Shown: positions 1-10,700 of the stretch, one piece after another
Numbering within the stretch: position 1 is the stretch's first letter
Layout: each line of letters begins with the position of its first letter
DNA from: Polaribacter sejongensis
Lineage (GTDB): Bacteria > Bacteroidota > Bacteroidia > Flavobacteriales > Flavobacteriaceae
Direction of reading: 5' to 3'
Assembly: GCF_038024065.1 (NCBI RefSeq)
Contig: NZ_CP150667.1
Span: 248,001 to 312,000, forward strand
Length of the DNA stretch: 64,000 nucleotides
The notes under the pieces: generated by a model
Database searches by the model: none
What the model was told of the DNA's origin: nothing
The model's input: only the letters and a program-made list of their open reading frames with translations
Translations under genes and position numbers: made by a program

Positions 1-2412
1 AGGAAATATTTTTATATTTATACTTGTTGTTTTAGAAGCATCCCATTGACCATCAATAGAAGACTTTACTTCAAAAGTATAATTTCCAGCTTTTAGGTTA
101 GAGTGGTTTACCACTCTGTTAGAACCTATGTTTATGAATTCATCATCTAGACCTTTCATTTTATAAGCATATTGTATTTGCTCTGGATTTTCAAAGTATA
201 ATGATAAAAATTCAAACGAAATATAGTTCTCGTTGTATTGCAGCTCTAAATTATTTGTTGCTGATATTGTTTTATTTAATAATACTCTACCGTTTATAGT
301 ATCGCCAACTGAAACTAATTTGTTATTTAATTTTAAAGCGGTAATTTGAGGATAAAGTATTGCAGATTCAGGAGCTTTAATATCATTAGGATTAAATATA
401 TTAAAACCATTTATTCCTCCAATAAGTATTCTTCCATCTTTTGTTTTTTCTATAGATTTACTTTGAAACTCCGGTCCTTGTAAACCGTCATGAATATTAA
501 AATTTTTAAATTTTAGGGTTTGTGAATTTAAAAAAGACAAACCACCTTTAGTTGTAATCCAAAAATTATTATTGTTATCTTCTACAATACCAACAACAAG
601 GTTATTGGGTAATCCGTCTTGAGAAGTGTAAGAATTTAATAACTTTAAATTGCTATCTAGTTGACGGATTCCACTATCGGTTCCAATCCAAATATTACCT
701 AAATGATCTTCTGTTATATAGTTAATCCAATTATCTCTTACGCCATTTTCTTTAACTTCAGTAAACTCGATGTTTTTTGGAATAAAATCTTCTAATGTAT
801 TTAAATCGACTACATTTAAACCTAAAGTTGTACCAATAAGCAATCGATTATTAGAATCTATAAATAAATACAATATATCATTACTTACTAGGTTGTTTTT
901 ATAATTAGTAAAGTGTTTTGTTTTTTGGTTAAATAAACTAATACCTTCTGTTCTTAACCCTAGCCATATTCTGTTTTTAGCATCTTCAACCCCTGCCCAT
1001 ACAGAGTTTTGGTTAATAGACAAAGAGTCTTTACTATCGTGTAAAAACTGCTCTACCGTATTATTATCTGGATTAAATTTATTTAATCCTCCATCTAATG
1101 TACAAACCCAAATGTAACCATCATGACATTCGAAAGTATAGAGAATTTTATCTGAACTTAACCCTTTATTATTCTGATAAGAAATTTTTTTAAATGTATT
1201 ATTTTCCTCTTCAAAAAGGTTTAAACCACCGTCATAAGAGCTAATCCATATTCTTTCTTTTTTATCTTGTAATACAGATTGTACCGTTTTAGCACTCAGT
1301 CCTTTGTTATTTCCAGGTTGATAATAATAGTGACCAAAAGAATATTTTTTAAGGTCTAATTTACTCACACCTTTATCGTAACTACCTATCCAATAGATAC
1401 CATTTTTATCTTGAAAAACTGTTGATGGTTTATTATTAGGCAGAGAAAATGGATCTGAAAGGTTATTTTTAAAATGTTGTTGTATACTAACCTTATTTTT
1501 TTCCTTTTTTAATAAATACAAACCTTGTCCTTCACTAGGAACCCAAAAAAAGCCACTATCATCTTGAAAAATATTAAAGATTGGAACATGGTTATCAACC
1601 AAAGAAATATGACTAAAACGATTTAGTTCTTTTTCCCATAAAATTAGATTATTTAAGTCGTTACCTATCCAAAAATCTCCATCTGAATCTATAAAAAATC
1701 CTTTTGGAATGTGGTTTAATTCGTAAGGTTTTTTACTCTCTATAAGAATGCGATTAAAATTATTCTTTAATGCATTGTATTGGTTTAAATGATTTCCATC
1801 TGTTCCAATCCAAATATCATTGTTGGTATCTTTTAAAATAACATTAACACCATTATTATCTATAGAGTTTAAATTTGATTGATCATTAATAAAATAAGAA
1901 AAATGAAAGTTTTTGGTATTTACATTATCATCTCCTAATTTAATTTTTATAGCTCCATTATTGGTAGCTACCCAAATTATATTATTTATTTTATCGTACA
2001 GTAAATCGTTAATGTTTTTTTGGGAACTGTTAGATAATGATAATTGTTTGTAAAGATTTATTTCAGAAAATTTACTTGTACGTTTATTAAAAAAATTTAA
2101 ACCATTATTAGTACCTACCCAAAGATTTCCTTCGTTATCTTCTTGAATTGAAGTAATTCTATTATTGCTAATGGTTTTAGAATCCCCTAAAACAGATCTA
2201 AATATTTCAAATTCATAGCCATTGTATTTATTTAAACCATCTATGGTACCAAACCACATAAAACCCTCTTTATCTTGAAATATATCCATACAAGTACTAC
2301 TAGATAAGCCATCTATAGTATCGATGTTTTCAAATTTTAGATTATTAAATTGACCAATAACAATATTGGAAATTAAACAAAAGAGGATGATGATATAAGA
2401 CCTTAAATTCAT
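1..2412 (-). CDS. Hybrid two-component system sensor (HTCS), C-terminal part outside window
   Basis: This is a PUL regulator, partial: 804 codons from an ATG at 2412 and open to the left edge. Translation of the minus strand gives an N-terminal signal peptide of about 20 residues ending at IVIGQ. Reg_prop beta-propeller blades follow (repeated WxGTxxGLNxxN-type motifs), and the last visible residues are a Y_Y_Y-type domain (LKAGNYTFEVKSS). The membrane helix, histidine kinase, receiver and AraC domains expected of this family would lie beyond position 1. It is a close paralogue of the HTCS at 7788: both begin with NNLKFEN or TNLKFEN followed by GLSSSTC. It lies 84 bp downstream of manA on the same strand, so the two may be co-transcribed. 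The ligand is unknown; HTCS sensors usually bind an oligosaccharide in the periplasm. Confidence 0.9.
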   Translation of the reverse strand, partial: MNLRSYIIILFCLISNIVIGQFNNLKFENIDTIDGLSSSTCMDIFQDKEGFMWFGTIDGLNKYNGYEFEIFRSVLGDSKTISNNRITSIQEDNEGNLWVGTNNGLNFFNKRTSKFSEINLYKQLSLSNSSQKNINDLLYDKINNIIWVATNNGAIKIKLGDDNVNTKNFHFSYFINDQSNLNSIDNNGVNVILKDTNNDIWIGTDGNHLNQYNALKNNFNRILIESKKPYELNHIPKGFFIDSDGDFWIGNDLNNLILWEKELNRFSHISLVDNHVPIFNIFQDDSGFFWVPSEGQGLYLLKKEKNKVSIQQHFKNNLSDPFSLPNNKPSTVFQDKNGIYWIGSYDKGVSKLDLKKYSFGHYYYQPGNNKGLSAKTVQSVLQDKKERIWISSYDGGLNLFEEENNTFKKISYQNNKGLSSDKILYTFECHDGYIWVCTLDGGLNKFNPDNNTVEQFLHDSKDSLSINQNSVWAGVEDAKNRIWLGLRTEGISLFNQKTKHFTNYKNNLVSNDILYLFIDSNNRLLIGTTLGLNVVDLNTLEDFIPKNIEFTEVKENGVRDNWINYITEDHLGNIWIGTDSGIRQLDSNLKLLNSYTSQDGLPNNLVVGIVEDNNNNFWITTKGGLSFLNSQTLKFKNFNIHDGLQGPEFQSKSIEKTKDGRILIGGINGFNIFNPNDIKAPESAILYPQITALKLNNKLVSVGDTINGRVLLNKTISATNNLELQYNENYISFEFLSLYFENPEQIQYAYKMKGLDDEFINIGSNRVVNHSNLKAGNYTFEVKSSIDGQWDASKTTSINIKIFP

Positions 2413-2496
2413 TTTTAATGATATCAGATAAATACTTTGATTCAGTTATTTGAAATTGCTTAAAACTATCTTTTAATAGTTCAAAAGAAGCACATA

Positions 2497-3468
2497 TTAC
2501 AAATAAATTTCTAGAATTTCTCCCTTTTCAGAGGATAATTTAAGCTGATTTAGATTCGCAGGAAGTAAAATAGTTTCTCCCATGTTTAATCTATATATTT
2601 TATTTTTAGATGTAATTTCTATGGTCCCATTTACACACATGTAAATTACAAATGAGTCTAGGTTTGTATAGTCTTTTTCTAAAGTACCTATTACCTTAAT
2701 AAAGTTGGTTTTAAAATAAGGAGAGTGTACTAAAGTATTAGAGGTATTAAGGGTCTTTTTGTAAGTTGTTTTAAAATTACTGTAGTATTTAAAATCGATA
2801 GCATCTATTGCAAGTGCGGTATGTAACTCTCTCTCTTTACCTGTAGCATTGTCTTTTCTGTTATAGTCGTAAATTCTATAAGTTATATCAGAAGTTTGTT
2901 GAATTTCAGCCAACAAAACACCTGCTCCTATAGCATGTACACGTCCTGTAGGAATATAAAATGTATCTCCTTTCTCTACATTTTCTTGATGTAAAAGTTC
3001 TAATATTGTGTCTTTATTTAAATGATTTTGATATTCTTCTTTATTGGTATCGGTATCAAAACCAACTATAAGTTCTGCATCTTTATCTGCTTCCATAACA
3101 TACCACATTTCATTTTTTCCAAATGAATTATGTCGTTCTTTTGCAAGTGCATTACTTGGGTGTACTTGTATTGATAAAGGAGTTTTAGCATCAATAAATT
3201 TTATCAGAATAGGAAAATTAGTACCAAAAGTTTCATAAACAGATTTACCTAAAAAATCTCCTTTATAGGTGTTTATAAGTTGTTTAAGTGTTTGTCCTGC
3301 TAAAAAGCCATCTAAAACCTTAGTTTCATCTCCCTTAACATCAGAAACCTCCCAAGATTCGCCAATATTTTCTTCGTCGTATTTTTTATTAAGATATGTT
3401 TTTAGTTTATTTCCTCCCCAAAGTCTGTATTTAAAAATTGGAGCAAATTTTATAGGATATAATTCCAT
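2497..3468 (-). CDS. manA: Class I mannose-6-phosphate isomerase
   Basis: This cytoplasmic enzyme interconverts mannose-6-phosphate and fructose-6-phosphate. The 323-residue length fits the short class I isomerases. The metal-site pattern is present: Q101 and H103 in SIQVHPSN, E120 in GKNEMWYV, and H178 in PTGRVHAIG. There is no signal peptide. It sits beside an HTCS and a kdu operon, so the simplest inference is that mannose is a product of the polysaccharide handled by this locus; a housekeeping role in mannose-nucleotide synthesis is the alternative. A strong minus-strand hairpin terminator upstream (3540-3615) separates it from the DUF4861 gene, so it should have its own promoter. I could not identify that promoter. 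Confidence 0.93.
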   Translation of the reverse strand: MELYPIKFAPIFKYRLWGGNKLKTYLNKKYDEENIGESWEVSDVKGDETKVLDGFLAGQTLKQLINTYKGDFLGKSVYETFGTNFPILIKFIDAKTPLSIQVHPSNALAKERHNSFGKNEMWYVMEADKDAELIVGFDTDTNKEEYQNHLNKDTILELLHQENVEKGDTFYIPTGRVHAIGAGVLLAEIQQTSDITYRIYDYNRKDNATGKERELHTALAIDAIDFKYYSNFKTTYKKTLNTSNTLVHSPYFKTNFIKVIGTLEKDYTNLDSFVIYMCVNGTIEITSKNKIYRLNMGETILLPANLNQLKLSSEKGEILEIYL

Positions 3469-3539
3469 GATGTTGTTTTTTTAATTAATAATTATCTAAA
3501 ATTTGTAATGCAATAGAAGCTTTATCTGTAAGTAAAAAA

Positions 3540-3615
3540 CACATTCCATTTAGGAATTAAAAAATATCGTGCTTTTTATAGAAAAGCTTTTTAGTTAATT
3601 CTTAAATGGAATGTG
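3540..3615 (-). terminator. Long stem-loop terminator of the kduI-kduD-DUF4861 operon
   Basis: A 21-bp inverted repeat (arms 3540-3560 and 3595-3615, one non-Watson-Crick position) encloses a 34-nt loop that can itself form a small AAAAGC/GCTTTT hairpin. Read on the minus strand, the stem is followed directly by TTTTTT. It lies 14 bp past the DUF4861 stop. The arms are unusually long for a simple terminator. Confidence 0.7.
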
Positions 3616-3628
3616 ATAAATAATGACT

Positions 3629-4783
3629 TTAGAGAACTTCTAAAGGTGTATTTATTTTCTTAGAAAAGTCTTCTAAATAGCTTTCCCATTCTTTTTGTGT
3701 ATTAAATTGATTGCTTTTTTTCCAACCAAAACCTGCATAATAAATTACTTTACCATTAATAACTTTTAAATTTGCAAATAAATTACTTTGATCTACTTTA
3801 GATGTAAGATATTTTTCTGAATCGATAAAGTACGCACCTTCAGCTACTACTCCTTGTCCTAATTCAGAATCATCAAAAGGTTCCCAGTAATTTATCCAAT
3901 TTTTACCTGAAGAGGTTCTACCATCCTTTTTGTGTAATGTTAAACCTGCAGAAATAGTTTCTGTACCTTTTACGTCTATTTCATAACGAGATAAGTTTTG
4001 CCCGTAATCTAAAGAGATGTATTTTGTTTCAGAAATTACTTTTCCGTTAGCATCCCATTTAGGGTATGTTAGTACAAAACTTGTTCTAACGGGGCCGGTT
4101 GTAATGGTTTTGTAAGAAGTAAAGTTTTTAGAAAAGTAAAAAGAAGTATCAATTTTTACAGCCGTACCACCAACACCACGACTAGAACCTACGTGAAAAT
4201 TATCTAAACCTTCACCAGAATCTTTATGATAAGCACCAATATCAAGAGCGTTTTTTTTGTACCACTTATTAATAATAGGGTATTCTACTCGTTTTAACCA
4301 AGCATCTATACCACTAGAAAGTGTACCTCCAGGTACAGAATCTTCAACCATTTGTTGGGCAACAGGGCCATAAGTTCTAAAAGCAACTCTGTTGTTTTCC
4401 CAAGTATAATCGTCTGTTCTTTCTGGGACAAAACGAGAATAACAATAAACAGGAACAGAATCTTTTTTAGTTTCTGTACTTGTTAATGTATATTTCTTTG
4501 TAGAGTTCGCTTTAATTTTAGGTTGAAAAATGATGATATTATTTTTTCCATCTAAGTCTGTATCAATAACTTGAGAAGTAATTTCTTCTTTTGTATTACT
4601 ATCAAGTATAACAAAAGAAGAATTTTTATCTAAATTAAAAGTAGAAATATCAACTTCTACGGTTTCAAATTCTCTATCAAGATCTAAATTATTCTTGACT
4701 TCTATACTAGAAATTGTTGCTGGTTTTTTATCACAAGAGATAAAAAAAGTAAGGGTTAGGAAAAGATAGATTAGTTTTTTCAT
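3629..4783 (-). CDS. DUF4861-family lipoprotein
   Basis: This is a 384-residue lipoprotein. The N-terminus is a lipobox signal (LTFFISC, Cys17), so the mature protein is membrane-anchored, probably facing the periplasm. The rest resembles the DUF4861 family, which recurs in Bacteroidota loci that degrade uronate polysaccharides. Visible features are a predicted beta-rich N-terminal part and a conserved-looking His/Asp-rich stretch (ALDIGAYHKDSGEGLDNFHVG, split as ALDIGAYHK then DSGEGLDNFHVG). I know of no established reaction for the family. Its start codon overlaps the kduD stop (TAATG), which implies translational coupling with kduD. Its place behind kduI and kduD suggests a role on unsaturated or keto-uronate products before or during uptake. 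That role is inference. Confidence 0.8.
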   Translation of the reverse strand: MKKLIYLFLTLTFFISCDKKPATISSIEVKNNLDLDREFETVEVDISTFNLDKNSSFVILDSNTKEEITSQVIDTDLDGKNNIIIFQPKIKANSTKKYTLTSTETKKDSVPVYCYSRFVPERTDDYTWENNRVAFRTYGPVAQQMVEDSVPGGTLSSGIDAWLKRVEYPIINKWYKKNALDIGAYHKDSGEGLDNFHVGSSRGVGGTAVKIDTSFYFSKNFTSYKTITTGPVRTSFVLTYPKWDANGKVISETKYISLDYGQNLSRYEIDVKGTETISAGLTLHKKDGRTSSGKNWINYWEPFDDSELGQGVVAEGAYFIDSEKYLTSKVDQSNLFANLKVINGKVIYYAGFGWKKSNQFNTQKEWESYLEDFSKKINTPLEVL

Positions 4784-5580
4784 TATTCTTCGTTTGCGGG
4801 TTTACCGATAGTTGCTAAAATACCACCATCAACATAAATAATTTGTCCATTAACAAAATCACTAGCACTAGAAGCCAAAAATACAGCTGTACCAGCTAAA
4901 TCTTCAGGGTTTCCCCAACGTGCTGCGGGTGTTCTTTGAATGATAAAATCATTAAAAGGATGACCATTTACTCTAATAGGAGCTGTTTGAGAAGTTGCAA
5001 AATATCCAGGACCAATTCCGTTGGTTTGAATATTGTGTTTCGCCCATTCTGTAGCCATATTTTTAGTTAACATTTTTAGACCTCCTTTAGAAGCAGCATA
5101 AGCAGAAACCGTATTTCTTCCTAATTCACTCATCATAGAGTTAATGTTTATTATTTTACCAGCTTTTCTAGCAATCATTTTTCTACCAACATATTTAGAA
5201 ACAATAAAAGGGCCAACAAGATTTACATCTATTACAGCTCTATAATCATCAGATTCCATATCTTCCATTGGTACTCTTTTTATAATACCAGCATTATTAA
5301 TTAATATATCTATAGGACCTACTTCTTTTTCAATTAAATCAATATGCTTTTTAACATCTTCATCATTGGTAACGTCAAAAACATAAGTATGTACTTTTAA
5401 ACCTTCGCTTTCATACTCTTGCTTTGCTTCTTGAAGCATATCTGTAGAATAATTGTTTACAATTAATTCTGCACCTGCATGTCCTAATCCTTTAGCCATT
5501 GCCATTCCTAACCCATGAACACCACCTGTTATTAATGCTCTTTTCCCTGTTAAATCGAATAATTTTTTATTTGTATCCAT
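4783..5580 (-). CDS. kduD: 2-dehydro-3-deoxy-D-gluconate 5-dehydrogenase (KduD)
   Basis: This is a cytoplasmic NAD(P)-dependent short-chain dehydrogenase of 265 residues, the usual KduD length. It reduces 2,5-diketo-3-deoxygluconate (DKII) to KDG in the breakdown of unsaturated uronates. The cofactor motif TGGVHGLG is at 18-25, NNAG at 95-98, and the catalytic Ser148, Tyr161 and Lys165 lie in the YAASK context. The start lies 3 bp after the kduI stop. The assignment as KduD rather than a generic SDR rests on the adjoining kduI and on overall similarity (IDVNLVGPF and NSMMSELG regions). The next steps, KDG kinase and KDPG aldolase, are not in this window. Confidence 0.93.
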   Translation of the reverse strand: MDTNKKLFDLTGKRALITGGVHGLGMAMAKGLGHAGAELIVNNYSTDMLQEAKQEYESEGLKVHTYVFDVTNDEDVKKHIDLIEKEVGPIDILINNAGIIKRVPMEDMESDDYRAVIDVNLVGPFIVSKYVGRKMIARKAGKIININSMMSELGRNTVSAYAASKGGLKMLTKNMATEWAKHNIQTNGIGPGYFATSQTAPIRVNGHPFNDFIIQRTPAARWGNPEDLAGTAVFLASSASDFVNGQIIYVDGGILATIGKPANEE

Positions 5581-5583
5581 AAC

Positions 5584-6423
5584 TTATCTTAATTCTGTGA
5601 TTTTTGCAACATCCATATCATTGTAATCTAAATTTTCACCAGCCATTCCCCAAATAAACGTGTAATTTGATGTTCCGGACCCTGAGTGAATTGACCAAGG
5701 TGGAGAAATTACAGCTTGATGATTATTCATCCAAATATGACGTGTTTCTTGAGGCTCTCCCATAAAATGACACACCGCTTGATCTTGTGGAATATCTAAA
5801 TAATAATAAATTTCCATTCTTCTATCATGTACATGTGCTGGCATTGTGTTCCATACAGAACCTGTTTTTAACTCTGTCATTCCCATTTGTAATTGGCAGG
5901 TTGTAACAATTCCGCCAATAATCATTTGGTTTACGGTTCTGTGATTTGCTGTTTCTAAGCTCCCTAATTCTACTTTATTAGCCTGCTCTTTACTAACATG
6001 TTTTGTTGGGTATGCTTTATGAGCAGGAGAAGAATTAATATAAAATTTAGATGGATTAGCGTTGTCATCACTTGTAAAAACAACGTCTTTTGCACCTTTA
6101 CCTATGTATAAAGCGTCTTTATGATTCATTTTAAAAACCTCACCATCTACGGATATACTACCGCTTGGTCCAGCGTTTATAACGCCCATTTCTCTTCTTT
6201 CTAAAAAGAATTCTGCTTTTAAAGGGTCTATTGTTTCTAGGTTTAGGGGAGATGTTGGTACTATTCCACCGACAATATACCTATCGTAATGTGTGTACGT
6301 GAATTTTATTTTTCCTGGTTCCATTAAATCAGGAATTAAAAATTCATCTCTTAATTCTTGCGTGTCGTATTTTTTTACTGCTTTTGGGCTAGATGCGTAA
6401 CGTGTTGTATAACTTGTTTTCAT
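5584..6423 (-). CDS. kduI: 5-keto-4-deoxyuronate isomerase (KduI)
   Basis: KduI isomerises 5-keto-4-deoxyuronate (DKI, formed spontaneously from the unsaturated uronate released by GH88 or lyases) to DKII. The 279-residue length is typical. The zinc-binding cupin residues are visible: H197 and H199 in PAHVHDRR, E204 in RMEIYYY, and H246 in PPWSIHSG. There is no signal peptide, so the enzyme is cytoplasmic. It is the first gene of a three-gene minus-strand operon (kduI, kduD, DUF4861 gene). I could not find a convincing TAnnTTTG promoter element upstream of its start. Confidence 0.95.
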   Translation of the reverse strand: MKTSYTTRYASSPKAVKKYDTQELRDEFLIPDLMEPGKIKFTYTHYDRYIVGGIVPTSPLNLETIDPLKAEFFLERREMGVINAGPSGSISVDGEVFKMNHKDALYIGKGAKDVVFTSDDNANPSKFYINSSPAHKAYPTKHVSKEQANKVELGSLETANHRTVNQMIIGGIVTTCQLQMGMTELKTGSVWNTMPAHVHDRRMEIYYYLDIPQDQAVCHFMGEPQETRHIWMNNHQAVISPPWSIHSGSGTSNYTFIWGMAGENLDYNDMDVAKITELR

Positions 6424-7787
6424 AATAAACTTATAAGTTTTATTTATTTAGTATTCATGTTAAAAATAATTTTTCTGTTCTCTAAGTTGTAAAACTAAAA
6501 AATCATTGTATTAGTTTTATATAATTTATATTCCATTTATATAAAATAAAGCCCATTTTACTGTATTTTTTTTTAGGGAAGTAATTATAACACAGACATA
6601 AAAAAAATAATCATTTTTTATCAAAATAGAGTCTAATAGTTATTTTGAAGTATCTACATTTAAATAAAAAAACTGAATTGATGAATTTATTTTTTTATAG
6701 TTATAAAGTTTTATTAATTTAATATGAAATGGTAATTATATGGAGATCTTTTTGCTAGGTTTTGTTAAGTAAAAAAAATATAAAATTATGAAGAGAGGTG
6801 TTTTTAACAACATTATATTACTAAGTAGATTTTTTTAAAAGTTGCCCTAATATCAATATATTTAATTCTTGAAATTATTTTCTTGTAGAAAACGTATCTA
6901 ATTAGATAGTGTGAATTATGTAAAATATTTCAATCATACTAATTTTTATATTGAAATGTTTACTTAAAATTGGTAGGAATCCATTATTCATAATAATGAA
7001 ATCGATTGATTTTTTGAGTAAGTTTAGGGCATTTAAATTTAATAATCATTTTATTTTATGTGAGCATTTAATAACTTTTAGAGTTGTTGCTAAAAAGTGA
7101 ATGTTACAAATTTTAGAACTCTACCATAAGAATTGCTATGTTCTTTACCTACCTATTTCTAATAAATTCTGTGAGTTTTATGTTGCTGTAGATTTTTAAT
7201 TGTTGTATTATCTTTAAATTTTTCTATACCTTCAATTAGCATTTGTTTTCTTATTTATACATTAATGATTGAAAATTCATGATCAAAAAAATAAGAACTC
7301 TACTTATTTTAGGTTAAGTTAATTTTAACGGTAAGTTTTAAAAAGAATATTTTTTAATAATATAAAAAGAGTACTTAAAAAAAACTTTATTTTTATCTCT
7401 AAAATAGGTTTATATTCTCACTAATTCTGTTATTTTTTTATCAATATTAACTTACTTTTACCAAATAGGTTGAGTTAATTTAAGTTCTAAAAAGTCATTT
7501 AATATTTAAGGTAAACTAATTGTTTTATATTTAACAAAAGTTAGATTTGTACTTGTAATTACTTAATTTTAAAGAGAAATGAGCTGTGATTTATATTGTA
7601 TGAATCATAATTTAGAGAAAAATATTTTACTTTTTATTACTCTTGTATATGTTTATATAAAATAAATTGTTTGAACAAAAGACTTTTTTATTTTAATTTA
7701 TCATCTATATAAATTATTTCAACAAAAGAACTCGACAAGTTTTAAAAAACATTTTTTAGAGCCTGTTTTATCATAATTGATAGAAAA
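6424..7787. other. 1.36-kb AT-rich divergent intergenic region
   Basis: There is no supported gene between the diverging kduI operon and the HTCS. The region must hold both sets of promoters. On the plus strand one good promoter-like element is seen at 7520-7549. On the minus strand, 7152-7090 reads as a short peptide ending YGRVLKFVTFTF then stop, which resembles the last beta-strand of an outer-membrane barrel; a nearby short stretch in another frame (about 7244-7160) also reads open. These may be relics of a lost outer-membrane protein gene, but the support is weak. The rest shows only simple AT-rich sequence. Confidence 0.5.
7520..7549 (+). promoter_or_regulatory. Bacteroidota-type promoter for the HTCS
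   Basis: A TTG at 7520-7522 is followed after 19 bp by TAGATTTG at 7542-7549. This matches the phylum's -33 TTG and -7 TAnnTTTG pattern. It would give a 5' leader of about 230 nt before the HTCS ATG at 7788. Confidence 0.5.
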
Positions 7788-10700
7788 ATGAATTTTAGAA
7801 TACTTTTTATAATTCTTTGTTATTTTTATTCTAGTACTGCAAATGCTCAATTAACAAATCTTAAGTTTGAGAATTTTGGTACAAATGAAGGCCTTTCTAG
7901 TAGTACATGTGTAGAATTATTTCAAGATAGAGAAGGTGTATTGTGGATAGGTACAAATGATGGGTTAAATAAGTATGATGGTTATAACTTTGAGGTTTAT
8001 AGGCCAATACCAGGAGATATTAATTCTATTAGTAATAATAGAATTAATACTATTATAGAAGATTTTAATAATAATTTATGGATAGGTACAGATGATGGTT
8101 TAAATGTATTAAATAAAGAAAAAAATAAATTTTTTAGAATTCCATTATCACAAGATGATCTTCATAAAGTTGTTGTTTATGATTTGTTTTTTGACGAACT
8201 AACGTCCATTTTATGGATAGCAACTAATAATGGTGTTAGTAAAATTGTTCTTAAAGCCTCTTTTGAACCCAATAGTTTGAATATAGAACGTTATAAAAAT
8301 AATAGTAATGATAATAACTCTATATCTCAAAATAACATAACTAGTATTCAAAATGATTTAGATAACCAGTTATGGTTTGTTTCTAATGATCAATATTTAA
8401 ATAAATATAATGCTAAAAATAATAATTTTACAAGGTATTTAATTACCAAACATAGTACTAAAGATTTCGACCATTTGCCAAAAGCAACAATGGTAGATAG
8501 TGATGGTGATTTTTGGATAGGTAATAATTTGTCTCATTTAGTGTATTGGGATACAAAGAGAAATGAGTTTGAAACTATTTCTATTGTAGATAAGGATATT
8601 ACAATTTTTGATATATACCAAGATAGTAAAGGACTTATTTGGATTGCTACAGATGGAGATGGAATTTATATTTTAGATAAAAAAACAAGAGAGATAAATC
8701 ATATTTTAAATAGTAAGTCAAATCCTTTTTCTTTACCTAACAATCAACCATCAAAAATATTTGAAGATCAGAAAGGTATCTTTTGGATTGCATCCTACAA
8801 TAAAGGTATCAGTAAATTGGTGCTTTCTAAATCGTACTTTGGTCATTATTTTCATCAAGCAAATAAGAAAGATGGGCTAAGTGATAAAATTGGTCAAGCT
8901 GTTTTAGAAGATTCTAGCAAGAGAATTTGGATTGGTACAGGAAATGGCGGATTAAACCTTTTTAACGAAAAAGAAAATTCGTTTACACATTATAAATCAA
9001 GTGTTAAAAATTCTAATACAATAAGTTCTAATAAAATTTTAAGTTTATCAGAAAGTTATAATGGTTCTGTTTGGATTGGCACATGGGATGGAGGTCTAAA
9101 TAACTTTAATCCAGAAACAAAAAAGTTTACAAGATATTTACACAGTACAGAAGATCCATATTCTATTGGTCAAAATACAGTATGGACAAGTGTAGAAGAT
9201 TCTAAAAAGAGGCTTTGGTTTGGTACCTCTACAACTGGTTTAAATGTATTAGACCCTACTTCAAAAAGATTTTATAGCTATAAAGAACAATTAGGTGTAG
9301 AAAATACAATATCAAGTAATTTTGTATTTTTTCTTTCAATAGATTCAAAAAACAGGTTACTTGTAGGTACATCTATGGGCTTGTCTTATGTAGATTTAAA
9401 TACATTAAAAGAACAAATTCCAACAGATATTCAGTTTCATAAAATAGAAACAGAAAGTGTTTCTAATGTTAAAATTAATTATGTTGAGGAAGACCATTTT
9501 GGTAATTATTGGGTAGGTACTAATCTTGGTATTTTAAAACTAGATACCAACTTTAAACTTTTAAAGACGTATACAACCATAAATGGATTACCAAATAATA
9601 TTGTTGTAGGTATTGTTGAAGATGATAATTTTAAGATTTGGGTAACAACAAAAGGGGGTGTTTGTTTAATTGATCCTATTCAAGAAAGTTTTTCTAATTA
9701 TAATAGCAATGATGGTTTACAAGGGTTAGAGTTTCAAAGTAAATCGATACAAAAAACACAAGATGGACGCCTGTTAATGGGAGGTTTAAATGGGTTTAAT
9801 CTCTTTAAACCAACGGATGTTTTTTCTCCACCAATATTTACAAAACCAACAATTACAAATTTAAAATTATTTAATAAAACTGTTCAGGCAGGCGATACTA
9901 TTGGCAATAGAGTGCTTTTAGATAAGTCTATAAAAGAAATTAAAAACTTTGTTTTAAATTATAATGAAGGTTTTATGACTTTTGAATTTGTTGCTCTTAA
10001 TTACAAGAACCCTAATCAAACAGAATATGCATATAGATTAATTGGCTTAGAAGAAAATTACATAAACTCAGGTAATAATAGAAGTATAAATTATTCTAAT
10101 CTACTTCCTGGTAAATATACTTTCGAAGTAATGTCTTCAATTAGAGGACAGTGGGGGAGTTCTAAATCTGCTAAAATAAACTTTACAATTTTACCTCCTC
10201 CATGGAAAACTTGGTGGTCTTTTTGTCTGTATTTTATTCTAGCTGGTTTAATTGTATGGGTTGCCTTAAAATATTACACACAAAAGGTACAAGAAATACA
10301 GAGTTATGAGTTAAACCGAATGAAACTTCAATTTTTTATAAATGTTTCGCATGAATTTAGAACTCCTTTATCTTTAATTTTAAATCCTGTAGAAAAATTA
10401 CTTTCTAATTTTAATGATCCAGAAACGGTTAAAACATCTGCAGTTACAATTCAACGAAGTGCAAGGCGTTTATTACATTTGGTAAATCAATTACTAGATA
10501 ATAGAAAAATGGAAGTAGGGATGTCTCCCTTACAATTTGAAAAAGGAGATGTCGTTGATTTTAGTAAAGATATTTTTCTTCTTTTTAAAGATTTGGCAGA
10601 TAAAAAAGAAATTAATTATACGTTTAAGTCAAGTTCTAAAAAAATAACATCCCTTTTTGATTTTGATAAAGTGGAGAAAATTATAACAAATTTAATTTCA

